Assembly (NCBI GenBank): GCA_003996215.1
Contig: QJPP01000448.1
Coordinates: 310,001-374,000 of the forward strand
Source: Jaltomata sinuosa
Lineage: Eukaryota > Streptophyta > Magnoliopsida > Solanales > Solanaceae
DNA length: 64,000 nt
Reading direction: 5' to 3'
Part shown: piece after piece, positions 31,641 through 44,100 of the stretch
How positions within the stretch are numbered: the first letter of the stretch is position 1
Layout of the letters: the number at the start of each line of letters is the position of its first letter
Position numbers and translations under genes: made by a program
Notes under the pieces: model-generated
Told to the model about the DNA's origin: nothing
Seen by the model: the letters and a program-made list of their open reading frames with translations, nothing else
Databases searched by the model: none

Positions 31641-32010
31641 AATGAAATTCAAGTTTTCAGCAATTAACCCAATTTTTTCACAAGAATACATATTTGTGTT
31701 TTGTAGTGAGCAGAGAAAAGAGAAGAATTCAGACAGTAGAAATTGGTTTCAAGCTTTCCCCAGTATTTCGTGTTGGAGAAGATACAATATTTATAATATC
31801 TTTAAAAGTCCGTTGGAAACAAACTCAACCTTTATCTATCTCTTTTCAAATATTAAGATTCACATTCAAGTGCCGTAGCGGCCGCATCGCACACGACGTC
31901 CATTTGGGTGTACTTGTGGTGGATGCGGCGCGCCAAGCCCAGCGTCTCCTTGCTTCAAATCCATTCTCTCACTTTATCAACATTAACTATTCTAATACAT
32001 TTTAGGAGAG
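31641..32010. other. GC-rich patch of unknown origin
   Basis: The core 31871-31960 is strikingly GC-rich for its surroundings and holds GCGGCCGC (31880-31887) and GGCGCGCC (31926-31933). Two frames are open across it: plus (KCRSGRIAHDVHLGVL, then VVDAARQAQRLLASN) and minus (ETLGLARRIHHKYTQ, then MDVVCDAAATALEC). Neither is recognised. It may be an exon of an undetected gene, a gene fragment carried by a transposon, or transferred DNA. Confidence 0.3.
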
Positions 32011-34780
32011 GGAAAGTTCTTTTGTACTTAATTTATTTTTTTGTCGTTCTCAAAGTTGAAATCCAAAAATATTTAGTTATTCATTTTGCCGCAATGAATA
32101 AGGTTTTCATAATATAAAGGGTGGGGTGGCCTACATTTGAATAATATGATGACACTAAGAAAGCAATGATTCAAGTAAGGACAAGGTTGTTTGCCCCTAC
32201 ACCCCATTCTAGCGGACGCTCCCTTTCTTTTTATTTATTCCTCTAATATGTCAGAATATGTCTCTCTTTGTTTCTCTTATTATTATTATTTCCCCCTCTT
32301 TGTATATATCCAATATTCTCTCCTTAATTTTTCAAATTAGTTTAAGCCTTCTGGACATCTAACTCTCAAATTTCAAATGCAAACTAACTGATGAATCTTG
32401 CAACGGTTCTATTCTTTTTTAAAGAATTAACCTAAATAGCAATCCAAACAACTATTTAAATTAAAGATAGTCATCGTCATATGTATGATATATGTATAAT
32501 TTATGTATAATATGTATATAATCATGTATAATCAGTATATAAATATATAACGGTTAAAAAAGATAAATAGTAAATCCGGCGAGCTATTTGTGTAAAAATC
32601 CCGCACTCTTTTTTCATATCTTAATTTCGAAGGAAACAAGATATTTCCTACTCGACAAATAGGCTTTAAAAATAATTCTGTATTGAAAAAGGTTGATTAA
32701 TGAGATATTTGTTTTATTACTAACCTAGAAAATAAAGCAGGCAATATGCAATCGATTAAACAATTGGTAATGTAAAAATTATATAAGCCTTTAGTCTATA
32801 ACTTAAAAATAATCCTGAAATAGTATAGTTAAATATAGATTCTCTTTTGAAATGTACCCCAAAGTTTAGACACATTATTTTATTCAATAAGCTACTGTTT
32901 AGCTGTACACTTTGAAAAGATTCATGTACAAGCTTCATACTATTGAATTATTATTTCACATACTCCCACAAAACAAACATCCCACAGTGTACATTTTACC
33001 CATAAAATTATTTGTTTTGAATGTTTAAAATCTTTTAATAAATAATAATCACAAAATGGAAACGTGAATGTAACGTAAAAATCTCAACTCTGAACGATGA
33101 ATCCATTTGTTTATAAAAGGACATGTACAACTTGTAAAATTTTGCGATATGAAGAGGGACGAATGGAGTATTATTTTTAATTCACATATAGGTTTTATAT
33201 TTCTTGATAAATAGCCTTTGTAGATATCATTCTAGACATGTCAAGAGAGGCGGGGGCGGACCTACATTGGTTCAAGCGAGTTCGTCGAATTTTTTTTCTT
33301 TTTACATGTATAAATTCACTGTGAAATGTATATGTAAATAAAATGAACCCACTTTTAACAAAGAGAAAGTGTAGATTAATGGTTCTAGCAGGTTCAATCA
33401 AACAGTAAGTCCTAGGACCGAACCTCATTATATGCACTCTTCACTTTTGTAATTTTTGTAAGTCATTGGTGAGGTGGGTCCAGACTCGATACAATATTTA
33501 TTGTGATGGATTCCTAGTCAGTGAAGAGTAGGGTAGTACTTAATATTTCAAAATTATTAATTCAGTTTTCCTTTTAAGTTTATTATTGAAATTGGCTTAA
33601 ATTGTTAATGATAATTTAGGTTATATATTTATAGCTTATTTGTCATTGCACTTTGTTTAAATTCTTTTGCAATATTACTGTGTATATTTTTCTTCTTCCT
33701 TGGTATACTTAAAGGTTAGGTTAGTCTTTTATTTTTTTATTTTTTTATTTTCGTAAATTATTTTCTTGTTTTATTAATGGTTTTTAAAAATTGCTACATT
33801 TTTATTGCTATTTATAAGATTAATTCTTAACATTTTAAATTGAAGATTCGTGGAAAATTTTAACCTTATAATTAATAGTTATACTTGATATATTTTTGTT
33901 AGGATATGACATTATTTTATCTAATTATTTTTTTCTTTTTAAATCGAAGACCACCTCAAAATAATATTTTCAAAGGTATTTTCAAACAATTTTTTCTAGG
34001 GGTATTATGGTAATAGAAAAAAATGATAATTATTGTTATCTTTATTTTTTGCTTACAAAATGGAAGGATTTTATTTAATAATAAGGTTCGTCTGAAGACG
34101 TACAAAGAGGAACTGATCTATAGTAAACAGTTCCACAAGCATTTCTATCGAGAGTATTAGTAACGAAAGAAGGAGATGCTCCAAAAATAGATATATTGTT
34201 CTTTTTCTAGATCCTGCCTTCTAGACTTCCTCCCATATTATCATATCATGGTTCGTTATAACTTGAACCCACTCGAACAAATTTATGGGTCCGCCATTGA
34301 AGAGAGGTATCAAATTAACTAAGCGTTTGGACATGAGTTGATCAAGATTTGAAGAAAAAAAATCAATGTAAGCTAAAAAAGAATATTTGAAAATTTGTGT
34401 TCGTACATAAAACCAAAATTTGATTTTTTGCAAGTAAAAACTTAAAAAATTCGTAAACCTGTTTTTTAACGAGTCTACTTAATTAATTAATAAACACCTA
34501 TTTGGAATAATTTTCAAATATTATTGCAGATCTTATTTATGGTCAAGCGACTCTGGATAATTCACACTAAGTTCTTTATAAATGTTATATAATTTAACGA
34601 TGGATAAATTTTGTAAAAAAGACAGGAATTAACATGGATAAATTTTGTAGTTAACCAATAAAAATTAACGCTAATTCTATTTAGTGATATATATCCAATA
34701 ATTTTGTTAGCTATAAGCTATTTAACGATAAATTAACCATGAAGTTTGTAGGCGCTGATTATTTTTTATTTTTGTGTATG
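32011..34780. other. AT-rich intergenic region
   Basis: No gene. 32480-32620 has the TGTATAATTTATGTATAAT and GGTTAAAAAAGATAAATAGTA phrasing of a dispersed repeat. 33249-33435 begins GGGGGCGGACCTACATT and probably is a decayed hAT-type element. 34317-34460 resembles the MITE family at 38811 and 43631 (AAGCGTTTGGACATGA start). Confidence 0.35.
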
Positions 34781-34790
34781 GTTAAAATAG

Positions 34791-34897
34791 GCCTCTCTAC
34801 CTCACCTCTGAGGTAGTGGTATGGACTGCGTACACTCTACCCTCCCCAGACCCCACGCTGTGGGAATACACTGGGTATGTTGTTGTTGTTGTTGTTG
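34791..34897 (+). mobile_element. 107-bp RTE tail insertion with 9-bp TSD
   Basis: Only the last 107 bp of the RTE element: CCTCTCTACCTCACCTCTGA through CTGGGTATGTTGTTGTTG. TTAAAATAG is duplicated at 34782-34790 and 34898-34906. It is almost identical to the tail of the full-length copy at 1327-1433, so it is young. A SINE sharing the same tail is an alternative origin, but no tRNA-like head is present. Confidence 0.9.
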
Positions 34898-34906
34898 TTA
34901 AAATAG

Positions 34907-37299
34907 ACAAAGAAGATAGTCCATAGATAGGCAGACAAGAAGATCAAATAGGAAAAACGTCAAACCTCATCCTCGTATGTCGGTAGGAATAGGATGCTAA
35001 ATTGGAATCATAAGCCTAAGAATGTGGCAAATCTAAGATTAATAGCACAAATAAACAAAAAAAAATTCAAGGTTCCAAATTAATTATACTACTACTGTTT
35101 TTAAGTCAATGTATTTTTCAAAGCTTTTCCAGATTCAACGGATTATAGTATGAAATTTTGGAGCTTTGTGTATGTTTCTATTTGAATTGGGTGCTTATAT
35201 CCTAGGATTGTTTCGTAGCTTGTTCCAACCTAGATTAGACTTTTATTAAAAAGTTTTTGTATGAAGTGAAAAAGAAGCACTAATTATTAAATTTATGTGT
35301 TTGACACTTTCTTCTAAAATATGGTTATTATTCAAAGTAAAAGTTTGTTTTCTCTTTCGCTTTATCGTAATCATAATTAAGAAAAAAAATTTATAATCGT
35401 GTCTTTTCTTCCTGAGGCATATTTGATCAAGTTTTGTTTATAATCTTTCTTTTAGCAAACGTTGATAAAGGAAAAAATACTTATATATTAGAGTTTTCCT
35501 TTCAAAGACAAATACTTATCAATAAAATTCAAGAGAAAATTGTGGATACCTGAAAGTGAAAGGGCAGCTCGGTGAATAAAATATCTCGCATTCACGCAGG
35601 ATTCGAGGAAGAGTCGCATCCTAAAGAATGTGATATAGACAACCTATCCTAATGTAAGCTATTAGTATCTATTTTAACGGCAAACCTATCCTAATGCAAG
35701 TCATTAAGTTTTTACGACTCAAACTTATGACCTATAAGTCGAAAATATGGATACTTTATATCCAATAATGTAAGTACTTGGTATGATACCCTTTTGAAGT
35801 TGCAGAACTAATTATTCCTCAAAAGGATAAATAGGCACCTGCAAAATTTTACACCAAAAACTATTTATTCTAGATTTGTCATGAAATAAAATAAAATAAA
35901 AGCATTTAAAATCAGTGTTCTTCTGTGATGAATTTGGTACACATACGTTGCGTTGCTGTCCATAGTGCACAAAAAGTGGGGTATACCTTGTCGTAAAATT
36001 ATGAGTATAATGCATCTAATTTGCAGTATGAATTTCGAAAATCAATTTTATAATTTTAAAAATAAAATTGATATGTTTCAAAACCCATCTAAAAAGTATA
36101 GAAAATCTCAAATTCAATTTCTAAATCTTTTGATAGATACTACTTAAAAGGCATAATACAAAAGCGTCCCATTTAATTTGACTTCAGTTGGCATCTAAGC
36201 TCTCCAATTTTGGATGTGCACAAGTAGATATTTAGACTTGTATAAAATTAAATAAGTAAATACACGCTTCCTATGTGCAATTTGCGTGAAATGTCATGTA
36301 GGACGTTTGTGTCTGCTTGTTCAACTTTATACAAATTTAAGTGTCTCTTTAAACACACCCAAAATTGAAGGATATAAGACCAACGGAGATTAAATTAAAG
36401 AGCACATTAATATATTATGCCTACTTAAAATTATAGTCAAACAAACACGATTTAACTCACCAGATTATAATAATGAACATCTTTTGGGAAAGAGAGTAAT
36501 TTTTTAAATAATTCCAGTAGCTTATATTTCATCTGTTCCACTCTATGACACTTCATTATTCGTAAATTTAAACAATTTTTTTTCTAGTTACGACTTTTTC
36601 AATGAAATCTTCTAAATAGTTCTAATTATAAGATGTTGTAATGTAATACATAATAGTAATTTTGATGTGGCTTCTAAACCCATCCAAATTTTGTGTTAAT
36701 AAGATTGAAATATATGTCCATATTAAGATTAAAAATGAAAATGACAAAATTTTGATACTCATAATCTTAATTAGAGGCGAATTTAGAATTTTAAGTTCAT
36801 AAATTTTGTATCATATTTTTTTTTATTTAATGAGTTTTGGTCAAACTATTTATATATATTAGACGAATTCTTTATCATATATATAAAATTTGGACTAAAG
36901 CTACTGAATTCTATTAATTAAACTCATAACTTTTAATTTGGCTTCCCCCAGCTCTTAACAACTTGTTTGGATGGTTGTTACCTATTGTATTGATAGTTGA
37001 AATACAATGTTTGTTTTGATTGTTATTTAAATTTTATTGTATCGTACCGTTAAGTTCATCATTAGGTAACGACGAAAAGTCTCATTTTGTGTTATGACTG
37101 ATTTAGTGTGATTGCGTCATTTCCTTGTATTACTTTTTTCTTGTTTTAACTTTACTTATTATTTAATAATTCTAATTTATTCTTTGCCCTGCCTTTTTAT
37201 AATAGTTCTATCATGTACTATACTTTTTTATTATAGATCTATCTTTTAAATTATTGATTTGATTCGAAGTGTGACATTATATGTAACAATATAATCTAT
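34907..37299. other. AT-rich intergenic region
   Basis: No exon, RNA gene or clear element recognised. 36525-36760 has weak Stowaway-like wording (TTTCATCTGTTCCACTCTAT at its left edge). Short open frames have no motif support. Confidence 0.35.
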
Positions 37300-37329
37300 C
37301 TAACCATTTATAACCACCATCCAAACATA

Positions 37330-37560
37330 GTGAAACTCCATTCCATTTGAAGCCGATAGGGGAGCGCATTTATCTAAGTAGTCCTTCAACACGTGGCAGT
37401 GTAGTAGTGGTCCCTCCGTAAATTGAAGTGGGCCTTTTGGAAGTATATAGGGTAGAAGCCCAAACAGGCCCAGGATATGCCGCACAGTGGGCCGTGGCCC
37501 ATCAGGGACACTTCTGTCATTATATAAGTTAGTGATTGTCGGGAATCTCACATGCAAACG
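37330..37560. promoter_or_regulatory. Promoter-like island with GGCCCA/TGGGCC motifs
   Basis: Unlike its AT-rich flanks, this stretch packs GTGGGCCTTTTG, GCCCAAACAGGCCC and GTGGGCCGTGGCCCATCA (site II/TCP-type TGGGCC motifs), one ACACGTGGCA G-box core (37389-37398), and a TATATAAG at about 37521. Such motif sets are known from promoters of ribosomal-protein, mitochondrial and snoRNA genes. No gene was recognised on either side, so the target is unknown. The 93-codon minus-strand frame across it is more likely incidental. Confidence 0.35.
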
Positions 37561-37636
37561 TGCCAGCTTATATAATTTCATAATTCACTATACGTTTTGT
37601 GGGGATTAAAAATAATATTTATCTTCCTCTAATATC

Positions 37637-38100
37637 ATGGGCGGAGCTACCTTAGACGAAAGATGGTTCATTGCATATCTTTCAGCAGAAAATTATATGA
37701 TGTTTAGAGGTTAAATATTACTTTATTAATTTCTAAATAAGTGATATTTTTAGCTTGAACATACCACTTAAGAAACTAATCATTTCTATAAAATAAAAAG
37801 CATTTTTTATTAACTTATCCTTAATAAATACTTTGAAAAAAGACGCAACTCTTTAATAGTTTCTTGGTTATTTAAAACTTTTTTTTTAGTTAAAGAAGAA
37901 TAAAATTGGAAAAAGCATCATTAATCTTTTTTATTATCTAAAACACCACTTATTTAGGAACAAAATGAAAAAAGCTAAAACACCACTTATTTAAAAACGA
38001 AGGAATAGCTATTATGAGTAAATATTTAATTTGCATACCCTTGACACAATAGAAAATAAATTTTGGACATCCTTCGCCAAATTTTGAGCTCCGATATTTA
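37637..38100. repeat. Possible non-autonomous hAT-like element
   Basis: The left edge GGGCGGAGCTACCTTAGACG and the following AGCAGAAAATTATATGATG resemble the element starting at 63376. The right edge around GAGCTCCGATA is weak. Boundaries are approximate. Confidence 0.35.
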
Positions 38101-38173
38101 GATTAAATCAAATAAGTTATCATTAACAATAATAAACAAAAATAGAAGTTTATATTATTCACATTATTAAATA

Positions 38174-38177
<4 letters not shown>

Positions 38178-38222
<45 letters not shown>
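38178..38222. repeat. (TA)n microsatellite
   Basis: About 22 uninterrupted TA units. Confidence 0.97.
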
Positions 38223-38227
<5 letters not shown>

Positions 38228-38528
38228 CATATGCCTTACGTTAATTAATTTAATTAGTGTTATATAAAGTCTTGCAGGTTATTAAATTTTTTCGATTGAT
38301 GCAGTACTTCGTATCTTGATCACAATTACAAATTAAACATGTTATGCACGCCGATAATTATGTATTCTCTTCGTTCCTTGACACAATTATTATGAATTTC
38401 ATTATTAAACATGCATTTGCTTAGCAGAGTATTCATTGCAAATTCTACAAGTTGGAGTAAATTTTATATTATAATGATTATATGGCATGTGAAAGGGAAA
38501 AGATAAATAAATGAATAGAAATTATTAC

Positions 38529-38532
<4 letters not shown>

Positions 38533-38587
<55 letters not shown>
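38533..38587. repeat. (ATT)n microsatellite
   Basis: About 18 uninterrupted ATT/TTA units. Confidence 0.97.
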
Positions 38588-38810
38588 GATTTTTTTAAGA
38601 ATAAAAAATAAATAAACGAATAGAAAGACATCCTTGAATCTCTTAGTCTCTTCGTTAAATTTTTTTATTTCTTATAGGAAATGAGTTAAGATGATCTCCT
38701 CTTAGCAAGATAATTTTAAGAAATTACATGGTTATTTATGAATAGCTTTTTGATTTATATATAGATATTCCTTTTGTTGATCAAGATCTTACTCAATTTA
38801 AAAAATTGAG

Positions 38811-39046
38811 TTAGCGTTTTACTATAGATTTTAGATCAGATCTTAAAAATTTATCTTTAAATATATATTTATTTGGCCAAGAAATTTAAAAATCTGATCT
38901 TCAAATATTTTCAAACTTGTTTTTGAAAGAAATTTCAATTTCACTCACAAAATTTTAAATTTTTTTCAAGTAAACTTCAAGCTCCAAAAGTCAAAACTCA
39001 AATTTTTAAATTTTAATTTTAAAATCTATGATCAAATGGGAGCTAA
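38811..39046 (-). repeat. MITE of the GGTCAAA-GGGAGCTAA family
   Basis: The right end ATGATCAAATGGGAGCTAA is the complement of a start like that of the copy at 43631. The left end TTAGCGTTTTACTATAGATT pairs with it imperfectly (TAGATTTTA shared). The interior is oligo-A/T-rich and non-coding. Confidence 0.6.
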
Positions 39047-39049
39047 ATA

Positions 39050-40265
39050 AGCAATCTGCCTATCATATTTATCTCATGTTCAAAACTTTTGGTCCCATTT
39101 ATTGGAATTGACTTTTAGAAATATAGAGTATAGTAGTATTAAATACCAAGTGTAGAGAAGATAAGTAGGCCATTCTCCTTTTCACTTTTTGTAACTTTTT
39201 GGAAGTTATATTGGTAAATATTTTCAGGAAGTGTATATTACTTGAGACAAGTATGTGTAGATAGCCATTCAATTTTAAATCTCTGAGAAAATCGACAAAA
39301 TTTCATATTTAATTTATTTTGTGAATATCCTGAAAAGAACAGTCAACAGCGTATACTTTTGTTATACTGGCTATTTTATACAACGTCATTATTTTTCATT
39401 GTCTATTTAAGGTCTGAATTATTATTCAGAGAAAAAAAGAAGGAAAAATCAGAATAGAACAATATATAAAATGAGTATATAGAGTTTAAATTTTGACAAT
39501 GATAGTGTAGATTTTTTACCTCACTAGATGAAAATGACAACCTACAATATAATAGGTAACTTTTTATAGTATGTGTCACATAGTAACTTTAAAAATTATA
39601 TTCCAAATCATGCTAGTGTCCATTAGACACTCTGGTAATTACGAACGAAACGACACCTAAGAGACAAAATTCCCCTTCCGCATATTATGATAAGATAAAT
39701 AAAATCTTAATACTTTTAATTAGATATCTTGTATGAAAGACATCCTATTAGGGAGCGTTTTCCCCCTTAAATAAGTTTTATATGATGCAAATACGAATAA
39801 TAGCACTTCAATTTTTGAATATCAAACATTAGTGGAGAACGAAGAAAATTATCTACTATGGGCGTAATCCAACTCACTTAGCTTGATGAGCTCCATACCT
39901 TTCACAATTAAGATGGAGGCAGTGGCGAACTTAAAACATAACTTTTGTTTAAATAATATATTTATATTAATAAATATGTAAAATATATACACATAATAAA
40001 TTTAGAACATACTTATAATATTTGAAGTCATTATTCTTAAATTAAAATTTTATAAAGTTAAAAATTCTAACTTCGACGTTGAGAGAAGATTCATAATTCA
40101 TTAATAGCACATATATAACATGACCCCTCTCTTTTCTCCTCTCGGCTCCTTCCCAATAGAATATTAATTAATAAAAAGATCTATATACTTATATCCAAAA
40201 GTGTAAGTTTTTAAAATTATATTGACGTCATGCATTTTTTTTTCTAAAATGATTAGTAGTATATA
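39050..40265. other. AT-rich intergenic region
   Basis: Nothing identifiable apart from general AT-rich sequence. Confidence 0.35.
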
Positions 40266-40502
40266 GTATTTCCTTCGTTCACTTCAACTTGTTCACTATT
40301 TCAAAAATAGATTTTCCCTTTTACTCATCACTTTTAACATATCAAGAAAAAATAATATTTTACGCTTAGCATTAATTACTTATTTTTTTAAAACCTAATA
40401 CTAAACATTAATTAATAGAGATAGTGTAGTAAAATAGTAATATAATTATTATATTTTTTATGGACGTGTTAAGTCCAAATATGACTAGTAAAAGTGAAGA
40501 TA
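40266..40502. repeat. Degenerate Stowaway-like MITE
   Basis: The left end TTCGTTCACTTCAACTTGTT and the complement of the right end (CTTCACTTTTACTAGTCAT) form an imperfect terminal inverted repeat, with TA-rich edges. It lies about 200-450 bp upstream of the likely TRM transcription start. Confidence 0.45.
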
Positions 40503-40702
40503 CAACTTAAATCCTTATTAAACTTTAGAAATAGGAGGTCACCCACGAGTGAAGGGGTGGTGGTGGTTTAGAGCTAGGTGTTTAACCATGGTTAAGAGAA
40601 GAGAATCAAAAAGAGGAGGGAATAAATAAACTACGTCATGATTCAAAAAGAACAGGGAAGGTGGAGGGGGAGAGTATTGCAGATCCCCAATAAACTACAT
40701 GA

Positions 40703-40975
40703 CCTCGGTTATTTAAAACCCCACAAAGGGAAGAATAGTGGCCATTGCCTCGTTATACCATAAACCCCTTCACCCAACAGTAATTAATACTACATAGAGA
40801 GAGGACCTTATTCATACATATTGTCATCTCTTCAAAGTCCTATTCCCAAGAGTATTGAGATAGAGTTAGTTTTCTGCTCTTTGGTCTGCTTGGGAGTGAG
40901 TGACTTACTCTAACTCCCTAACAAGAGAGACAGATAAAAAGCAATTTTTTCTTGAGGAAGATCAAAAGGTAATAC
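40703..40975 (+). promoter_or_regulatory. Putative promoter and 5' UTR of the TRM gene
   Basis: A TATA-like TTATTTAAAA near 40707-40716 precedes a CT-rich leader of about 400 bp before the ATG at 41169. A GT-type donor in CAAAAGGTAATACTG (near 40969) and an acceptor-like GCATCCAG (near 41130) may define a 5' UTR intron. Start site not proven. Confidence 0.4.
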
Positions 40976-41168
40976 TGAAATCATCCCTTCCATGAATCCG
41001 CATTTTACGCTTCCCACTAACTATATACTCTTTTATCTTTTCAAGCTCTCACTTCTTGCTATTCACTACTATTTCTGTCATTTTCATTATTATCTTTTTT
41101 GAAAATAATATTTTCTGTTACTTGTGCATCCAGCTTTTTAAGAGAGGAATAAAAAAGCACTCTCACAA

Positions 41169-44100
41169 ATGGGCAGAGAGTGGTTGTACTGGGGCAGCAG
41201 TGGCAGTGGCAGTGGTACTAGAAATAAATCAACTCAAAGAGGAAGAAGAAGAAAAGAAGATGAACAAGTCATCATCAATAATATTATTAATGAAGAAACT
41301 CCACCTCCTACTGGTGGCTGCATGTGTTTCCAAATCTTTGATTTACCCCATTTTCAGTTGGCTTTGAACCAACAATCTCGCTCTTTGAAGCCTCATCATC
41401 ATCAACCTTCTTTCCTTCAACAACACCAACACCCTTCTTTCCTCAAAGGTAACTCTTAGCAAAATCACTATTTTACTCATAATATTCATGTTTAAATTTT
41501 TTGATATAAGGTGGTTCACTAAATCTGGCCACTGAAATCACCCCAATGTTATGGTTCCTTTCTCTAGTTTTTTTTTTTTTTTTTTTTTTACTAATTTTAG
41601 CTTATATTGATTAAAAATAATGCAGGAGTAGAAGCACCAAGAAACAGCTTGGAATTAGATGAGCCAGTTGCAGAACGGAAATCTGTGTCAAGTTCACTGT
41701 CGTCGTCATCAACCATGAAAGTAGACGAACAAAATTTGAATATCCCGGTCAGTCTAATTGTAACCGTTACCTCCATTATCTTGTTACTAATATTTTAATA
41801 ATAAAAAACCTTTTCACTTCCCAATGATTTAGAGAGAGAAGATATTTTAATTTTTTGTTTTGTTTCAGGGTGGGGGGTGGGGAGTTAGTGTTCATGTTCT
41901 TTGAAACCTGAATCATACAACAATATATCTAGTTCATGTTCTTTGAAACTTGAATTTTATGAGATGGTACAACAACAAATATATCTAGTTTGTAGATAGT
42001 CTGTTTTTGATAGACGCTCGGGAAAAAAAAAAAAACTTGAATATTATGAGATGGTGTTTTGAATAATTATTTAATTTTGTATGTGAATTGATATTTCAGG
42101 TAGGTATTCAAATCAGAACAAGCTGTGATTGGAGATCACCGCGAGTGTCAACATCAGGTTCAAGAACAAGGACAGATCATGATATATCATCAGAATGTAG
42201 CAGCAGCTCACCAGCGGGGACCAAGACCCCAACTCTAGTAGCTAGGCTCATGGGTCTTGATCTCCTCCCTGAAAATAACAACAACAACTCCTCTCCTCGT
42301 ATTTCAATTTCCACTAATTGCAATACAAAATCACAGTCGTCCAAGAATGTGTTGGTTAATAATAATAATCAGATGACCCACCACCAGCAGTCATCAAGCA
42401 GCAGTAAAAACAGAAGACGATTCAGCAGTTTTGAAAGTAGTGATAATTACATAGCAGGTACTCTGTCACTCCCAGAGACACCGAGAATATCTTCAGCTAG
42501 GAGGTCAGATGTGGATCATCATTATCATCAGCATCAACATCATCAGCACAGGTTATCTCTTCAAATCAATAAAGAGAACATGGGTGACGTATTCGATTTT
42601 TCGGATTCTTCTACCGCAAGTGTCGGTAGGAAAATGGCCAGTAGTAGGAGGAAGAGTTTTCATCAAGATGAAAATGAAAACCAGATCAGAAGTCCAGGGT
42701 ACTATGCTAGGCAGATTGTGAAGCAAGTGAAAGAAAGTGTCAGCAGGAAAGTTGGTCATGACATTACCAACACTAGTAGTACTAGTACTATAAGAAGAAA
42801 AGATGACCAATTAGCTGCTAAATATGATCAAGTTGTGTTGCTCAAACCAACAAAGAAACCATCAAAATTATCACATGGAAATGATGATAATGATGATTTT
42901 AGACCAAGCAAGCAAACAACTCCTTCTTGCTCACCTAGGTTCAGATTCTTGGAGCCCAAAAGTAGTAGTACTAGTACTAGTACTAAACATCAAACTAACT
43001 ACTCATCTGCTGCAAAAGGTCAGACTTCTAATTCACCCAGATTTTCACCATTATCTCCACTTCCAGAGAGTACAACATTATTACCAGCAAAAATAGTCAC
43101 TAAGCCTAAGCCTCAAAGTTCAGTACCGGGAGAGCAATTAGTGGAACGGAAAATTATTCAGAAGGGAAAAGGAAAGAAGCCACCGCAAGCTTGTGATGCC
43201 ATACGGAGCAAGAAAGAAGAGCTATTTGTTCGTTCAGCAGCAGCAGCAAATAAAGCAAATTTTGGGGATCACAAGAAGTGCAAGCTCAAAACTCCATTGT
43301 CAAATCAACTTGTTAACACAAATGTTACAACCATTTTGCCATTAAGGAAAGACCCTTCTCCTCCACCCACCAAATTACCCATTAAGCAGGTACTATTTTT
43401 TACTAATACAAATGTTCTTACTTCTCTTACTTCAATATCAAGTATTCTCTGTTCCACTTTTACTTCACGTGGCATTACTACTATTAAGATATTTTAAAAA
43501 AAAATTTATATATGAGCAAGTTGTTTTAAAACAAATTACTAATCACCGTGACATATAGTACTTTTAATGTAGCATCTAAATATGTGAAAAATTATTTCAA
43601 AAATGTTGAAGTAATTTGACCTCTCCAGTAAGCTCCCGTTTGGCCATAGATATAGTTGAATCTTGAAAATTTGAATTTTTGAATTTGTGATTTTTGGAAC
43701 TTGATATGCATTTTACTTGGAAAAAAATTGAATTTTTGCAAGTGAAAGTAAAATTTCTCCCAAAAACAAGTGTGAAACTTGAAAACTTTTTGAAGACAAA
43801 TTTTCAAAATCTAATCCAAAATGTATAATCAATAAGATATTTGAAGATAATTTTTCAAAATATATGCTCAAATGCTAGCTAATTCTTTTTGTATTTTTAA
43901 ACATAATTAATTGAATAATTTAAATGTGTGTATTTGTTGAAAGATGAGTAAATTTGGTGATGAAGATTATGTTTCAGTCACAGGAATCAGATACTTATCC
44001 ATCGAAAAGGAGCACACAGTTATCTAGTAGTTCGAGCCAATCATGGTCGTACTACAAATGTAACGGTAGTTCTACTACTACTAATACCATTTCCTCTCAT

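Noticed and set aside
36525..36760. Possible Stowaway MITE
   Set aside because: Only the left edge is suggestive; a matching right inverted repeat was not found.
37300..37581. 93-codon minus-strand frame
   Set aside because: No family motif; it coincides with the promoter-like motif cluster, whose GC content alone lengthens frames.
42553..42810. 85-codon minus-strand frame
   Set aside because: Antisense shadow of TRM exon 3.
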